From assembly GCA_041655955.1 (NCBI GenBank), contig JBBAEN010000001.1:806001-870000 (forward strand): DNA of 64,000 bases, in the 5' to 3' direction. The DNA is from Micavibrio_A sp041655955 (GTDB lineage: Bacteria > Pseudomonadota > Alphaproteobacteria > Micavibrionales > Micavibrionaceae). The notes under the pieces were generated by a model, which did no database searches, had not been told where the DNA came from, and saw only the letters and a list, made by a program, of their open reading frames with translations. How positions within the stretch are numbered: position 1 is the stretch's first letter; each line of letters opens with the position of its first letter. Below, one piece after another: positions 43,184 through 53,345 of the stretch. The position numbers and the translations under genes were made by a program.

Positions 43184-44059
43184 ATGGAATTTATCAAAAA
43201 ATGCATAAACCATCCGGCTGCACAATATCTTTTGCGCCTGTACCAGAATATCGAGGATGATTATATCGGCCTGCTCGCCGCCGGCGTTGCCTTTTATTGT
43301 TTCATGGCGGCCTTTCCGGCGCTCGCCGCGATGATCTCGCTCTACGGCCTGTTTTCCGATCCGAATTTCATCACCCAGCAGCTTTCCAACCTCGAAAATT
43401 TCCTGCCGCCGGAATCGCTCAAAATCCTCTCCGATCAGGCGCGCTCCATCGCGGCGACGAGCCAGACGGCTTTGGGACTCGGTTTTATCGTCGGTATCCT
43501 GCTGGCCCTCTATACGACGACGAAGGGCATCCACGCGCTGATCAAGGGGCTGAACATCGCCTATAACGTGCGCGAAACCCGCAATATCGTCGTGCTGAAC
43601 TCGACCGCCTTCCTGCTGACTTTCGGCATGATGCTGTATTTGCTGTTTTCGCTGAGCCTCATCGCGTTCCTTCCGGCCTTCTTCAATATCATCCACCTGC
43701 CGGACTATATTACCGCGCCGCTGCTTACATTGCGCTGGCCGCTTTTGATGCTCTCCGCCATGCTCGGCATCCAGATTGTCTATTACATCGCGCCCGCGCA
43801 TAAACAGCCGCAATGGCGGTGGATGAGCTGGGGCGCCGTCATTGCCACGCTCTTCTGGCTCGGCGGGTCGTCGCTCTTCTCCCTCTTCGTTTCCAATTTC
43901 GGGCGCTATAACGAAACATACGGGTCGCTCGGCGCGGTCGCCGTCCTGCTCCTCTGGTTCTGGCTCAACGCGCTGACCATCCTCTTCGGCGCGGAAGTCA
44001 ATGCCAGCTTCAGGCAACGGGACAATAGCCGCAAAACCCTTGACGATCCGCAAAGATAG
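43184..44059 (+). CDS. YihY/UPF0761 family inner-membrane protein
   Basis: This 291-residue protein has six transmembrane helices. Early parts read DYIGLLAAGVAFYCFMAAFP and ALAAMISLYGLFSDPNFITQ, and the end contains YNETYGSLGAVAVLLLWFWL then NALTILFGAEVNASFRQ, both hallmarks of the YihY (formerly RNase BN-like) family. The role is unknown, with envelope integrity proposed in other bacteria. About 170 nt without a gene precede it. Confidence 0.92.
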   Translation: MEFIKKCINHPAAQYLLRLYQNIEDDYIGLLAAGVAFYCFMAAFPALAAMISLYGLFSDPNFITQQLSNLENFLPPESLKILSDQARSIAATSQTALGLGFIVGILLALYTTTKGIHALIKGLNIAYNVRETRNIVVLNSTAFLLTFGMMLYLLFSLSLIAFLPAFFNIIHLPDYITAPLLTLRWPLLMLSAMLGIQIVYYIAPAHKQPQWRWMSWGAVIATLFWLGGSSLFSLFVSNFGRYNETYGSLGAVAVLLLWFWLNALTILFGAEVNASFRQRDNSRKTLDDPQR

Positions 44060-44193
44060 ATTTACCCCCGCCGCCGCACTTCCAGCCCGGCCCCGGCCTT
44101 AGCCATGGCTTGCATTCTTCCACGCCCTTCCCTGCCCGCAAGATAAACCGGCATGGCCCTTATCTTGCGCCTTGTTCCTTGTGCAAACAAAAG

Positions 44194-44212
44194 CTAAATG
44201 ATAATCATTCTC
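44194..44212 (+). promoter_or_regulatory. Fur box
   Basis: CTAAATGATAATCATTCTC matches 15 of 19 positions of the classic Fur box GATAATGATAATCATTATC, with the central core ATGATAATCATT intact. A candidate -35 TTGTGC (44179-44184) and TAATCA (44202-44207) put the box over the -10. The downstream gene starts 36 nt later. Confidence 0.7.
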
Positions 44213-44248
44213 AATCAGGCCATTTCAAACGGCAAAAGAGGAATAACC

Positions 44249-44512
44249 ATGAACAATAATGATTTTAATATAAAAACAGATAGTTACGGCATTTCCGCAG
44301 AGCGCCCCCGTCCCGCAATCCCCCTCCAAGACCGCGCAGCGATAGGAGCCGGCCCCCTTCCCGCCGACCGCGCCCGCAAGCTGGCTGCCGATTTCTCCCT
44401 CGCCCTTGAACATGGAGCGGCCCCCGCCGCCCGAAACCCCATGCGCGAAGCCCTCTGCAATGCGGAGGAAGAATCCTTCCCCGTCGCCTGCGTCCTGTCT
44501 TTCGGTTGCTGA
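44249..44512 (+). CDS. Small iron-regulated protein of unknown function
   Basis: This 87-residue protein starts at ATG 44249 behind AAGAGGAAT. It is polar and Ala/Pro/Arg-rich, with no signal peptide. Three Cys residues all lie in the last 20 residues (ALCNAEEESFPVACVLSFGC), the last at the very C-terminus. A Fur box is centred 46 nt before the start, so expression should rise in iron limitation. A metal-binding peptide or modified-peptide precursor is possible, but no maturation enzyme is adjacent. It is not a recognised hemP or ferredoxin-like family. Confidence 0.6.
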   Translation: MNNNDFNIKTDSYGISAERPRPAIPLQDRAAIGAGPLPADRARKLAADFSLALEHGAAPAARNPMREALCNAEEESFPVACVLSFGC

Positions 44513-44595
44513 ATAAAACCATGCACGCCGCTAATCTTGGGAAAAACACGACTTCTCCCTTACGCTTTCCCTCTATATAAGCTACAAAAAAACGC

Positions 44596-46227
<1,632 letters not shown>

Positions 46228-46251
46228 GCCGATTTTCAAAAAACGGACGGC

Positions 46252-47043
46252 CTATCCTTGCACCGGCCGGTTGGCGAGCGCCCATTCATAGGCCCGCGCA
46301 ATCATCCCGCTCACCAGCGCGATAAAGGCGAGGACGCCGATAAAAACCGGCGCCGCAAGCACCGTCGCAATGAAAGTCAGCCCCCATCCTTCCGGCATGG
46401 CGGCCTCCCCCACCGTCAGGGCGACAACGCCGATAAGCCCGCTATAGATGTAAAAGGCGAGGATGAGGAGCAGCAGGAAAATCAAAAACCCGCCGGCCAT
46501 TTTCAACCGCAATCCGCGCGACAGCCGCCATAAGGCCGCAAGGGAAATACCCGCCCCCGCCGCCCTGGCGGGAAGAAGGAATATCATCTGTAGCGCCGCG
46601 ATAAAAAACAGCGCCATCACGATGCGAATAAACGGAAGATAGGCCGCGAAATCCGCGCTCACTCCCTGCCCGCGCAAAAAGAAAATAGCCGCCATGAATA
46701 AAAGCGCCGGAAGGGCGGGCGCCAGCGCAAGGCCGGTAAAGCTGAAAATAAAGGCCCAGTCCGCCTTTGCGGGTTTCAGGAATGAAAATCCTTCACCGCC
46801 ATCGCGGCCATGCAGGGCGAGCCGGAACCATGCAAGACTGAAAAAAGATTGCAAATAAATCATCGGGACAAGCGCGCAGAGCTGGAGCCAGAATTGCCCC
46901 GTTATCGCCCCCGCCTGCGCCGCGCCGATCAGGATGAGAGCAAAGGGCAGCAAGGCGGCGATGCGCCTGCGGAAAAGATCCTTATTCTCTTTAAAAAGAT
47001 CGACGCTCTGTTTCGTTATTTCAAAAACGCCCGGTTTTTCCAT
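46252..47043 (-). CDS. Integral membrane protein of unknown function
   Basis: This 263-residue protein has six hydrophobic stretches (including ALLPFALILIGAAQAGAITG and GGFLIFLLLLILAFYIYSGL). It has a polar start (MEKPGVFEITKQSVDLFKEN) and ends with a basic-poor tail (ALANRPVQG). It is convergent with yejF and upstream of ggt on the same strand with a 25-nt gap after it. It resembles predicted alphaproteobacterial membrane proteins of the glycerophosphoryl-diester-associated type only loosely; I do not assign a family. Confidence 0.6.
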   Translation of the reverse strand: MEKPGVFEITKQSVDLFKENKDLFRRRIAALLPFALILIGAAQAGAITGQFWLQLCALVPMIYLQSFFSLAWFRLALHGRDGGEGFSFLKPAKADWAFIFSFTGLALAPALPALLFMAAIFFLRGQGVSADFAAYLPFIRIVMALFFIAALQMIFLLPARAAGAGISLAALWRLSRGLRLKMAGGFLIFLLLLILAFYIYSGLIGVVALTVGEAAMPEGWGLTFIATVLAAPVFIGVLAFIALVSGMIARAYEWALANRPVQG

Positions 47044-47068
47044 GTCCCGTCAATCCTTTTCAAGCTTC

Positions 47069-48868
47069 CTAAAATCCCGCCGCCGTACCTTCACGGCGCG
47101 GGTCTGCGGCGCCCGTCATGACGCCGTCTTTAAAATATACGGCGCTGAGGCCGCTATTGAGCGGCGACACCTTGACCGGATGCCCCATCTTCTCCAACGG
47201 CTCGATGATGTTGCCCGCCGCCGCTTCCAGCTCGAACGCGCCGCCGCGATTGACGATATTGGGGGCCTTCAGCGCCGTTTCGATGTCCTGCCCCCAATCG
47301 ACGATCGCAACGATGCGTTGAAGCACATAGCCCATAATCGCACTCCCGCCCGCAGAGCCGATGGCAAGGGCGGGCCGCCCGTCCGGCGCGAACATGATGA
47401 CCGGCGTCATGGTAGAGCGCGGCCTCTTTCCGCCCTCGACACGGTTCGCGACGGGCCGTCCGTTTTCTTCGGGCGTAAAGGAAAAATCGGTCAGCTGGTT
47501 GTTCAGCATGAATCCTTCGACCATCATCCGCGACCCGAACATATCCTCGACGCTCGACGTCATGGAAATAATATTCCCGCGCCCGTCAACGATCGTGAAA
47601 TGCGTCGTGCCGGGCGGTTTCGGGTAAACGGGTTCGGCCTTGTTTTGCCGCGCTGCGGTCCATCCCGGCGGCACACCGTGGCGGGCCTCCTTCATCGGCG
47701 CGTCCTTGCCGATAAGCGCGGCGCGGGAACGCAAATAATTTTTATCGATCAAACGCTCGCCCGGCGACTGCACGAAATGCGGATCGGCCATGTAATAATT
47801 GCGGTCGGCAAAGGCAAGGCGGCTGGCCTCACCGATATAATGCCAGCTCCGGGCGCTTTCCGGCCCCGTCGCGGCAAGGTTGAAACTTTCCAGCATGCCG
47901 AGCGCCGCCAGAAGCATCAGCCCGCCCGAAGACGGCTCTCCCGCCGTGCAGATCATATAAAGCCGGTAGGTGCCGCAAACGGTCTTGCGCTCGATGGCCT
48001 TGTAATTCTTGAAGTCTTCCAGGGAAAGCAATCCCGGATTGGCCTTGTCCTCGCGCACCGCCTTGACGATTTTCTCCGCGATGATGCCGTTATAAAAAAC
48101 CGGCGCGCCGCCTGTGGCCAGAGCGCGTAATGTCCGCCCGTAATCCTTGTTCACAAGCTTGTCGCCCACGCTGACCGGCGTGCTGGCATCGGGGAAATAA
48201 TAAAGCTTGGTATCAATAAAGTTTTTAAGGCGCAAATGATCATGGACGATAAGGTCATGGAGGCGCGGCGTGACCTCAAACCCGTTCTCGGCCAGATAAA
48301 CCGCGCGCGAAAACAAATCCCGCCACGGGCGCGCGCCGAAGCGCCGATGGATCATCGCCAAAAGCGCAGGCATGCCCGGCACGCCCACTGCCCGCCCGCC
48401 GACGGCGGCATCGTAAAAATCCATCGGCTTCCCGTCCTCGCCGCGGAACAGGTATTTTCCGGCGGATGCGGGGGCCGTTTCGCGGCCATCGAATGTATGC
48501 ACGACATTGCGGGCGGCGTCGTAATAAAGCGCAAACCCGCCCCCGCCAAGCCCCGACGATTGCGGCTCCACAAGGCCGAGGACGAGCTGGACGGCAACGG
48601 CGGCGTCGGCGGCGCTGCCGCCCGATCGCAGGATTTCCTCCCCCGCCCGTACGGCTTCGGGATGGGCCGCGACGACCATAATCCGGCTGCCGCGTGCGGT
48701 TTCACCGGCCCGCACGGCGCTCGGCGGCTCCGGCGTGACGGGCGCGCCCGGTTGCGCCATAACAGGCTGAATCAAAAGGAAAAACAGGAAGGCGGACAGC
48801 GCCGCTCCTTGAACCAACCCCGATTTACATGTATAATCAATCCGATAGCGCATTTTTAAGGCTTGCAT
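47069..48868 (-). CDS. ggt: Gamma-glutamyltransferase
   Basis: This Ntn hydrolase, 599 residues, cleaves gamma-glutamyl bonds such as in glutathione in the periplasm. A signal peptide (ALSAFLFFLLIQPVMAQ) precedes EAVRAGEEILRSGGSAADAA and LGLVEPQSSGLGGGGFALYY. The autoprocessing nucleophile Thr lies in PGTTHFTIVDGRGNIISMTS. FGSRMMVEGFMLNNQLTDFS and LAIGSAGGSAIMGYVLQRI complete the small subunit. A start at 48853 (MRYRIDYTCKS) is equally possible. Confidence 0.95.
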   Translation of the reverse strand: MQALKMRYRIDYTCKSGLVQGAALSAFLFFLLIQPVMAQPGAPVTPEPPSAVRAGETARGSRIMVVAAHPEAVRAGEEILRSGGSAADAAVAVQLVLGLVEPQSSGLGGGGFALYYDAARNVVHTFDGRETAPASAGKYLFRGEDGKPMDFYDAAVGGRAVGVPGMPALLAMIHRRFGARPWRDLFSRAVYLAENGFEVTPRLHDLIVHDHLRLKNFIDTKLYYFPDASTPVSVGDKLVNKDYGRTLRALATGGAPVFYNGIIAEKIVKAVREDKANPGLLSLEDFKNYKAIERKTVCGTYRLYMICTAGEPSSGGLMLLAALGMLESFNLAATGPESARSWHYIGEASRLAFADRNYYMADPHFVQSPGERLIDKNYLRSRAALIGKDAPMKEARHGVPPGWTAARQNKAEPVYPKPPGTTHFTIVDGRGNIISMTSSVEDMFGSRMMVEGFMLNNQLTDFSFTPEENGRPVANRVEGGKRPRSTMTPVIMFAPDGRPALAIGSAGGSAIMGYVLQRIVAIVDWGQDIETALKAPNIVNRGGAFELEAAAGNIIEPLEKMGHPVKVSPLNSGLSAVYFKDGVMTGAADPRREGTAAGF

Positions 48869-48934
48869 TTCCGAAGGATTAGCTTTAGGAACAGCCTACC
48901 CATTGGGGTTTTAAAAGGAAAGAGGTGATTTAGT

Positions 48935-49135
48935 TTGGTACTCGTCAGTGTTCGCGACAATAACGTCGAACAGGCCCTGCGCGTTTTGAAAAAGAAAATG
49001 CAGCGCGAGGGAATTTTCCGTGAAATGAAACTGCGCCGCGACTTTGAAAAGCCTTCCGAGAAGAAGAAGCGTGAAAAGTCCGAAGCCGTGCGCCGTTGGA
49101 GAAAAGTTGAGCGCAAGCGTAAAGACCGCGACTGA
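48935..49135 (+). CDS. rpsU: 30S ribosomal protein S21
   Basis: S21 is a small basic protein of the 30S subunit. The 66-residue sequence has VRDNNVEQALRVLKKKMQRE, then GIFREMKLRRDFEKPSEKKK, standard for alphaproteobacterial S21. The start codon is TTG: AGAGGTGA sits 6 nt upstream, and family alignment (MVxVxVRDNN) points to this codon. A terminator follows. Confidence 0.95.
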   Translation: MVLVSVRDNNVEQALRVLKKKMQREGIFREMKLRRDFEKPSEKKKREKSEAVRRWRKVERKRKDRD

Positions 49136-49179
49136 TGCGCGTCCATCGCCGCTTGTAAAGGCAAACATAAAGACCTCGA

Positions 49180-49209
49180 AACCGCCCGCTTAAGGGCGGT
49201 TTTGTTTTA
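49180..49209 (+). terminator. Rho-independent terminator after rpsU
   Basis: AACCGCCC (49180-49187) pairs with GGGCGGTT (49194-49201) around GCTTAA, then TTTGTTTT. The reverse strand also carries a usable stem for the convergent protease gene. Confidence 0.85.
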
Positions 49210-50067
49210 TGGCCGGAAGAGCGGAATGGGGATGGGGCGGCCATCCTTGCCGTCGGGCAGGGCGGCGAGCGTCCGGGCGGGCGGTGTATAGGCGTCCGGC
49301 AATCCGGCCTCGGCGGGATCATCGATCAAGGCGCCCTTACCTTCGCCCTCCTTCCAGTCCGCAATATGTTTGACGGGCATGATTTCCTGCCACGCGGCAA
49401 AGCTCTGGAACGACGTCGCCTTTAAAAATTCATAGCCGGTCTGGAACGGGTAAAGCACCTGATCGGTCAGGTTATCGAGGATAAGATCGCCAGCGTCCGT
49501 ACGCACCGCAAGGATAGCGTGCCCCTCGCCGTCTTTATTCCTCACGACGACAAGCGACATGGCGTTCAGGGGAATGCCGAGATTTTCATGCAGCTCCTTG
49601 CGTTTTTGCAAGGCATAATCCTCGCAATCGGCGCGGCTTTCGGGATATGTCCAATATTCATCAAACACATACATGGCCGCATCCGATGCGGGTTCGTAAC
49701 GCTCGTTAATTTCTTTGTTAGCCCAGTGCAAATCGACCATAAGCCTGTCGTCTAGAATGACAGCCTCGCTGTTTTCAAAGATCGGCGCGCATTCTTCGGG
49801 AAGGCGTTTGCAAAAATCATGATGACCGATGGGCTGGCTGACCGGCTCGCCGGACACGGCAACAAACTGCATGAAAAATTTTGAATGGGTGCCAAGGAAC
49901 TGCGGCGAAGCCGGCAAGGGCGCGGCAAGACCCTGCGCGATAATAGCATCGACGCTTAGCCCGTCCGCATCCGGTTCCGGCACGTCATGACTGCCCACCG
50001 CGCCATAAACCACCGCCGCAATGCTGGCATGCGAAAAGACGTGGGCGAATTTCCTGAGCCTGCTCAT
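49207..50067 (-). CDS. Transglutaminase-like cysteine protease (BTLCP)
   Basis: This 286-residue protein has the bacterial transglutaminase-like fold of the LapG group. The catalytic Cys is in RADCEDYALQKRKELHENLG, His in DGEGHAILAVRTD and Asp in LILDNLTDQ. An N-terminal hydrophobic stretch (ASIAAVVYGAVG) may anchor or export it. LapG cleaves surface adhesins of the LapA type; whether this one does is unknown. The 50206 gene on the same strand is a paralogue. Confidence 0.85.
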   Translation of the reverse strand: MSRLRKFAHVFSHASIAAVVYGAVGSHDVPEPDADGLSVDAIIAQGLAAPLPASPQFLGTHSKFFMQFVAVSGEPVSQPIGHHDFCKRLPEECAPIFENSEAVILDDRLMVDLHWANKEINERYEPASDAAMYVFDEYWTYPESRADCEDYALQKRKELHENLGIPLNAMSLVVVRNKDGEGHAILAVRTDAGDLILDNLTDQVLYPFQTGYEFLKATSFQSFAAWQEIMPVKHIADWKEGEGKGALIDDPAEAGLPDAYTPPARTLAALPDGKDGRPIPIPLFRP

Positions 50068-50205
50068 ACCCCGATTTATAGCGGAAAAACCTTAAAAGCC
50101 CGTGAAGATCGGAAGGAAGGGCCTGGCGGAGGGCCAAAAAATTCCAAAGCCTTCACACTCTTTCCTCTCCCTCGCCTGCCCCTCGCCTGCCCCCGCCCGC
50201 CCTCT

Positions 50206-50961
50206 CTATGGCGCCGCCGGCAAAGGCTCCGCGCTCGCCGTCACCGCGACATCGCGCGGCGGCACAATGCCGCGGACAGCGGTGAAATTATAGGAGAAAA
50301 CGGGGCTGATGGTCTTGATATACTGATAGTCCGTTGCCCTGATGGTTTTCATCATATGGCTGGTATCGGTTCCATCGGGCTTGATAACGCCGAGATTATC
50401 AAGGATATAATCGCCGCGATCGGTGCGCAGCGTCAAAACCGCATGTCCCTCCCCGTCCGGTTTGCGCACGACCGTCAGCAGCGCGGCGGAGCGCGGAAAC
50501 CCCGCCCCTATCAAAAGCCTGCGCTTTTCCAGCACATAATCCTCACAATCGCCGATATTATCGACGGGATAATCCCAGTCTTCATGGCGGCCAACGGAAT
50601 CAATATCGTTCACCGGCTTTACGCGTTCGTTGACCGTCCGGTTAATCGCAAGAATCGTTTGGTAGGTCTGCGGCGTCAAGGTGATTGTCTTGGGGAAAGG
50701 ATCGAACTGCAAACATTCGAACGGGTATTTCTCGCAAAAACCGATCACTTCATTTGCGGGATCCAAAGGGCTGCGCATCCCCACATAGCCCTTCATGGGT
50801 GATGTTTTCCCGCCAAGCACCAGCGTCGAACTCGGCGGCGGCAAAAGGGCGGGATCGAAATCGTCACTATATTCGGACGGCTCGACATAGCCGGTCTGCA
50901 GCGCGATAATGGCGGCGGCGAATGATGTCCTGATTGCCGGATGGCTTGCCAGCGTCCCCAT
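50206..50961 (-). CDS. Transglutaminase-like cysteine protease (BTLCP), second copy
   Basis: This 251-residue protein has Cys in NIGDCEDYVLEKRRLLIGAG, His in DGEGHAVLTLRTD and Asp in YILDNLGVIK, the same triad as the neighbouring copy. It keeps ALLTVVRKPDGEG. The N-terminus (RTSFAAAIIALQTGYV) could be a signal or anchor. AGGGGGATG precedes the ATG. The two copies are diverged enough to suggest different substrates. Confidence 0.85.
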   Translation of the reverse strand: MGTLASHPAIRTSFAAAIIALQTGYVEPSEYSDDFDPALLPPPSSTLVLGGKTSPMKGYVGMRSPLDPANEVIGFCEKYPFECLQFDPFPKTITLTPQTYQTILAINRTVNERVKPVNDIDSVGRHEDWDYPVDNIGDCEDYVLEKRRLLIGAGFPRSAALLTVVRKPDGEGHAVLTLRTDRGDYILDNLGVIKPDGTDTSHMMKTIRATDYQYIKTISPVFSYNFTAVRGIVPPRDVAVTASAEPLPAAP

Positions 50962-50996
50962 GAAACATCCCCCTTATACAAAGCAACGCATAAATT

Positions 50997-52772
50997 TTAC
51001 GCGGCGGCCACCTGCTCTCCGAGCCATGCGCGCGCCTCTTCATCAAGATACGGCGACAATTCAGCAAACACCGCTTTGTGATAGCTGGCAAGCCAAAAGG
51101 CCTCATCGGCGCTTAAAAGCTCTGGAACGATCAGCGCCTTGTCGAACGGCGCAAGCGTAAGCGTTTCAAAGCACAGCATTTTCCGCCCCGTCGCGGCGCA
51201 GATCCCGTCCTCGCGCACCAGCAGGAGATTTTCAAGCCGGATGCCGTACGCGCCCTCTTTATAATAGCCCGGCTCGTTGGAAAGAATCATGCCGGCGCGC
51301 AAGGCTTCCTGCCCGCGCGGGGAAATGCTCGCCGATTCCTCATGCACCGAAAGATAGCATCCGACGCCGTGGCCCGTGCCGTGCGCGTAATCAAGGCCGC
51401 GCTGCCATAACGGCGCGCGGGCCAGCGCATCGATCTGCGCCCCCGTCGTGCCTTCGGGGAACCGCGCCGAAGCAACCGCAATATGGCCTTTCAGAACGGC
51501 AGTATAATTTTCCCGCATCTCTTCCGACGGCGCGCCGACCGCCATGGTGCGCGTGATATCCGTCGTCCCGTCCGCATATTGCGCGCCGGAATCAAGCAGC
51601 AGTAAATTCCAGCGTTCGATCAGCGCATTGGTTTCCGGCGTCGCGCGGTAATGGACGATGGCGCCGTTCGCGCCAAACCCCGCAATCGTGTCAAAGCTCG
51701 CCTCGCGGTATTCAGGCGCCTCTTTGCGGAAAGCTTCCAGCTTTTGCTCCACATCAAGCTCCGTGAGCTTTTCACGGACGGATTCCCGCGCGAACCAGTG
51801 CAGGAATTTCGTGACCGCCACGCCGTCGCGCAAATGCGCGGCCCGCATCGCCGCCTGCTCCGCCCTGTTCTTGCGGGCCTTGAAAAGAATGACCGGATCT
51901 TTTTCATCAATCCGTTTCGCCCCCGCGGCGTCGAGCCGCTCCGCGAACCACACCGAGGCGCGGCGCTCGTCGAGCAGAACCGCCCTCCCCCTCAAGGCCG
52001 CGATCTTTTCCTCCAGCATCGCGGGCGGATGGATGCGGACATCCCGCCCCAGCGCCTCCCGCACATCGCCGCCGACGCGCTTTTCGTCAATGAACCAGTC
52101 GAAACTGCCATCGTCATAGGCAATGCCATAGGAAAGCGCGACCGGAATATGCGCGATATCCCGCGCCCTGATATTCAAAAGCCAGGCGATGGAATCGGAC
52201 AGGGAAATAATCGCCGCCTCCGCCTTGCTTTCTTTCAGGGCCATGGCGAGGGCCTCCAGCTTTTCCGCCGCTATATGGCCCGCATATTCCAGCGGGAAAT
52301 TTTCGACCGGCGAAGCGGGCGCTTCCGGCCTGCCCTCCCACACCGCATCGACGGGATTGCGCGAAAGAGGTTTCAACTCAATCCCCCTGTCTTTAAACGC
52401 CGCAATCTCGCGCGGCGTGTGGAGTTTCGGGTCATAGCCGATGAGCGCATCCGGCGCGTTTTTGACAATCCATTCACCGGCGGACTGTTTCGTGATGTCC
52501 CCTGTTTCAAAGACCCCCGCATCGATTTCGCGGCCAAGCTGGATGGTATAGCGCCCGTCGCTTAAAACGGCGGCCTTATCCGCCAGCACCACGGCGATTC
52601 CGGCAGAGCCGGTAAACCCCGACATCCAGCGCAGCCTGTTGGCGCTGTCCGGTATATATTCGCCCTGATATTCGTCGGCGCGGGGGATCAAAAAGCCTCC
52701 CACCCCCTCCTTCTTCAAGACGGCGCGCAAGCGGGATAATTTTTCCGTGATTGTAAGTGTAGGACTGCTCAT
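50997..52772 (-). CDS. pepP: Xaa-Pro aminopeptidase (M24B)
   Basis: This 591-residue enzyme removes an N-terminal residue before proline. The large form has two N-terminal creatinase-like domains and the M24 pita-bread fold at the end. Metal ligands are in LLLDSGAQYADGTTDITRT (two Asp), GTGHGVGCYLSVHEESASIS (His), SNEPGYYKEGAYGIRLENLL (two Glu). It is cytoplasmic and lies 35 nt upstream of the BTLCP genes on the same strand. Confidence 0.93.
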   Translation of the reverse strand: MSSPTLTITEKLSRLRAVLKKEGVGGFLIPRADEYQGEYIPDSANRLRWMSGFTGSAGIAVVLADKAAVLSDGRYTIQLGREIDAGVFETGDITKQSAGEWIVKNAPDALIGYDPKLHTPREIAAFKDRGIELKPLSRNPVDAVWEGRPEAPASPVENFPLEYAGHIAAEKLEALAMALKESKAEAAIISLSDSIAWLLNIRARDIAHIPVALSYGIAYDDGSFDWFIDEKRVGGDVREALGRDVRIHPPAMLEEKIAALRGRAVLLDERRASVWFAERLDAAGAKRIDEKDPVILFKARKNRAEQAAMRAAHLRDGVAVTKFLHWFARESVREKLTELDVEQKLEAFRKEAPEYREASFDTIAGFGANGAIVHYRATPETNALIERWNLLLLDSGAQYADGTTDITRTMAVGAPSEEMRENYTAVLKGHIAVASARFPEGTTGAQIDALARAPLWQRGLDYAHGTGHGVGCYLSVHEESASISPRGQEALRAGMILSNEPGYYKEGAYGIRLENLLLVREDGICAATGRKMLCFETLTLAPFDKALIVPELLSADEAFWLASYHKAVFAELSPYLDEEARAWLGEQVAAA

Positions 52773-52817
52773 CCGGGAATCGTATGATAGACTGGCCGTA
52801 ATGGAAAGGGCCGAAAC

Positions 52818-53249
52818 ATGCCTTATGTGATACTTGTCATCGGTTTTGCGATCGGAGTCTTCGGGCTTTACCGCTTTTTGCTCAAGGCGGATGCGCGGCA
52901 GGTCAAAACGCTTTTTCTCAGCCTCGCCGCGGCCGGAGTCGGGCTTGGCTCGCTGGTTCTCGCCGTCACGGGGCGGCTTCCGGCGGCGCTCGCCATATTG
53001 ATGGCGCTCTGGCCGATCGCGGTTTCCTACCTGCGGAACCGGAAACTCACCGCCGATCCCGACCTGCCGGTCAGCGCCAAAGAAGCCTATGACATTCTCG
53101 GCCTAGAATCCGGCGCAAGCCCCGAAGAGATAAAAGAGGCCCATTTGCGGCTGATAAGGAAAGTCCATCCCGATCAGGAAGGCTCGGACTGGCTGGCGCA
53201 AAAAATCAACGCGGCGCGGGATATCCTCCTCGGCGGCAAGGAGCGCTAG
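52818..53249 (+). CDS. Membrane-anchored DnaJ-domain protein
   Basis: This 143-residue protein has two hydrophobic segments (YVILVIGFAIGVFGLYRFLL at 3-22 and about 30-75). The C-terminal J domain contains the HPD motif (LRLIRKVHPDQEGSDWLAQK) and AYDILGLESGASPEEIKEAH. The J domain would stimulate a DnaK-type ATPase at the inner membrane. The layout (membrane head, J domain tail) resembles TIM14/Pam18-like proteins. Confidence 0.88.
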   Translation: MPYVILVIGFAIGVFGLYRFLLKADARQVKTLFLSLAAAGVGLGSLVLAVTGRLPAALAILMALWPIAVSYLRNRKLTADPDLPVSAKEAYDILGLESGASPEEIKEAHLRLIRKVHPDQEGSDWLAQKINAARDILLGGKER

Positions 53250-53345
53250 GATTTTCACGAGGCGGCGGCACGCCCCGCCGCCGCCCCGCCCGTCCACAAA
53301 GCAAAGCCCTTGCCTCCGGCTTGTGCGGGTGCGATAAGGGACGCC

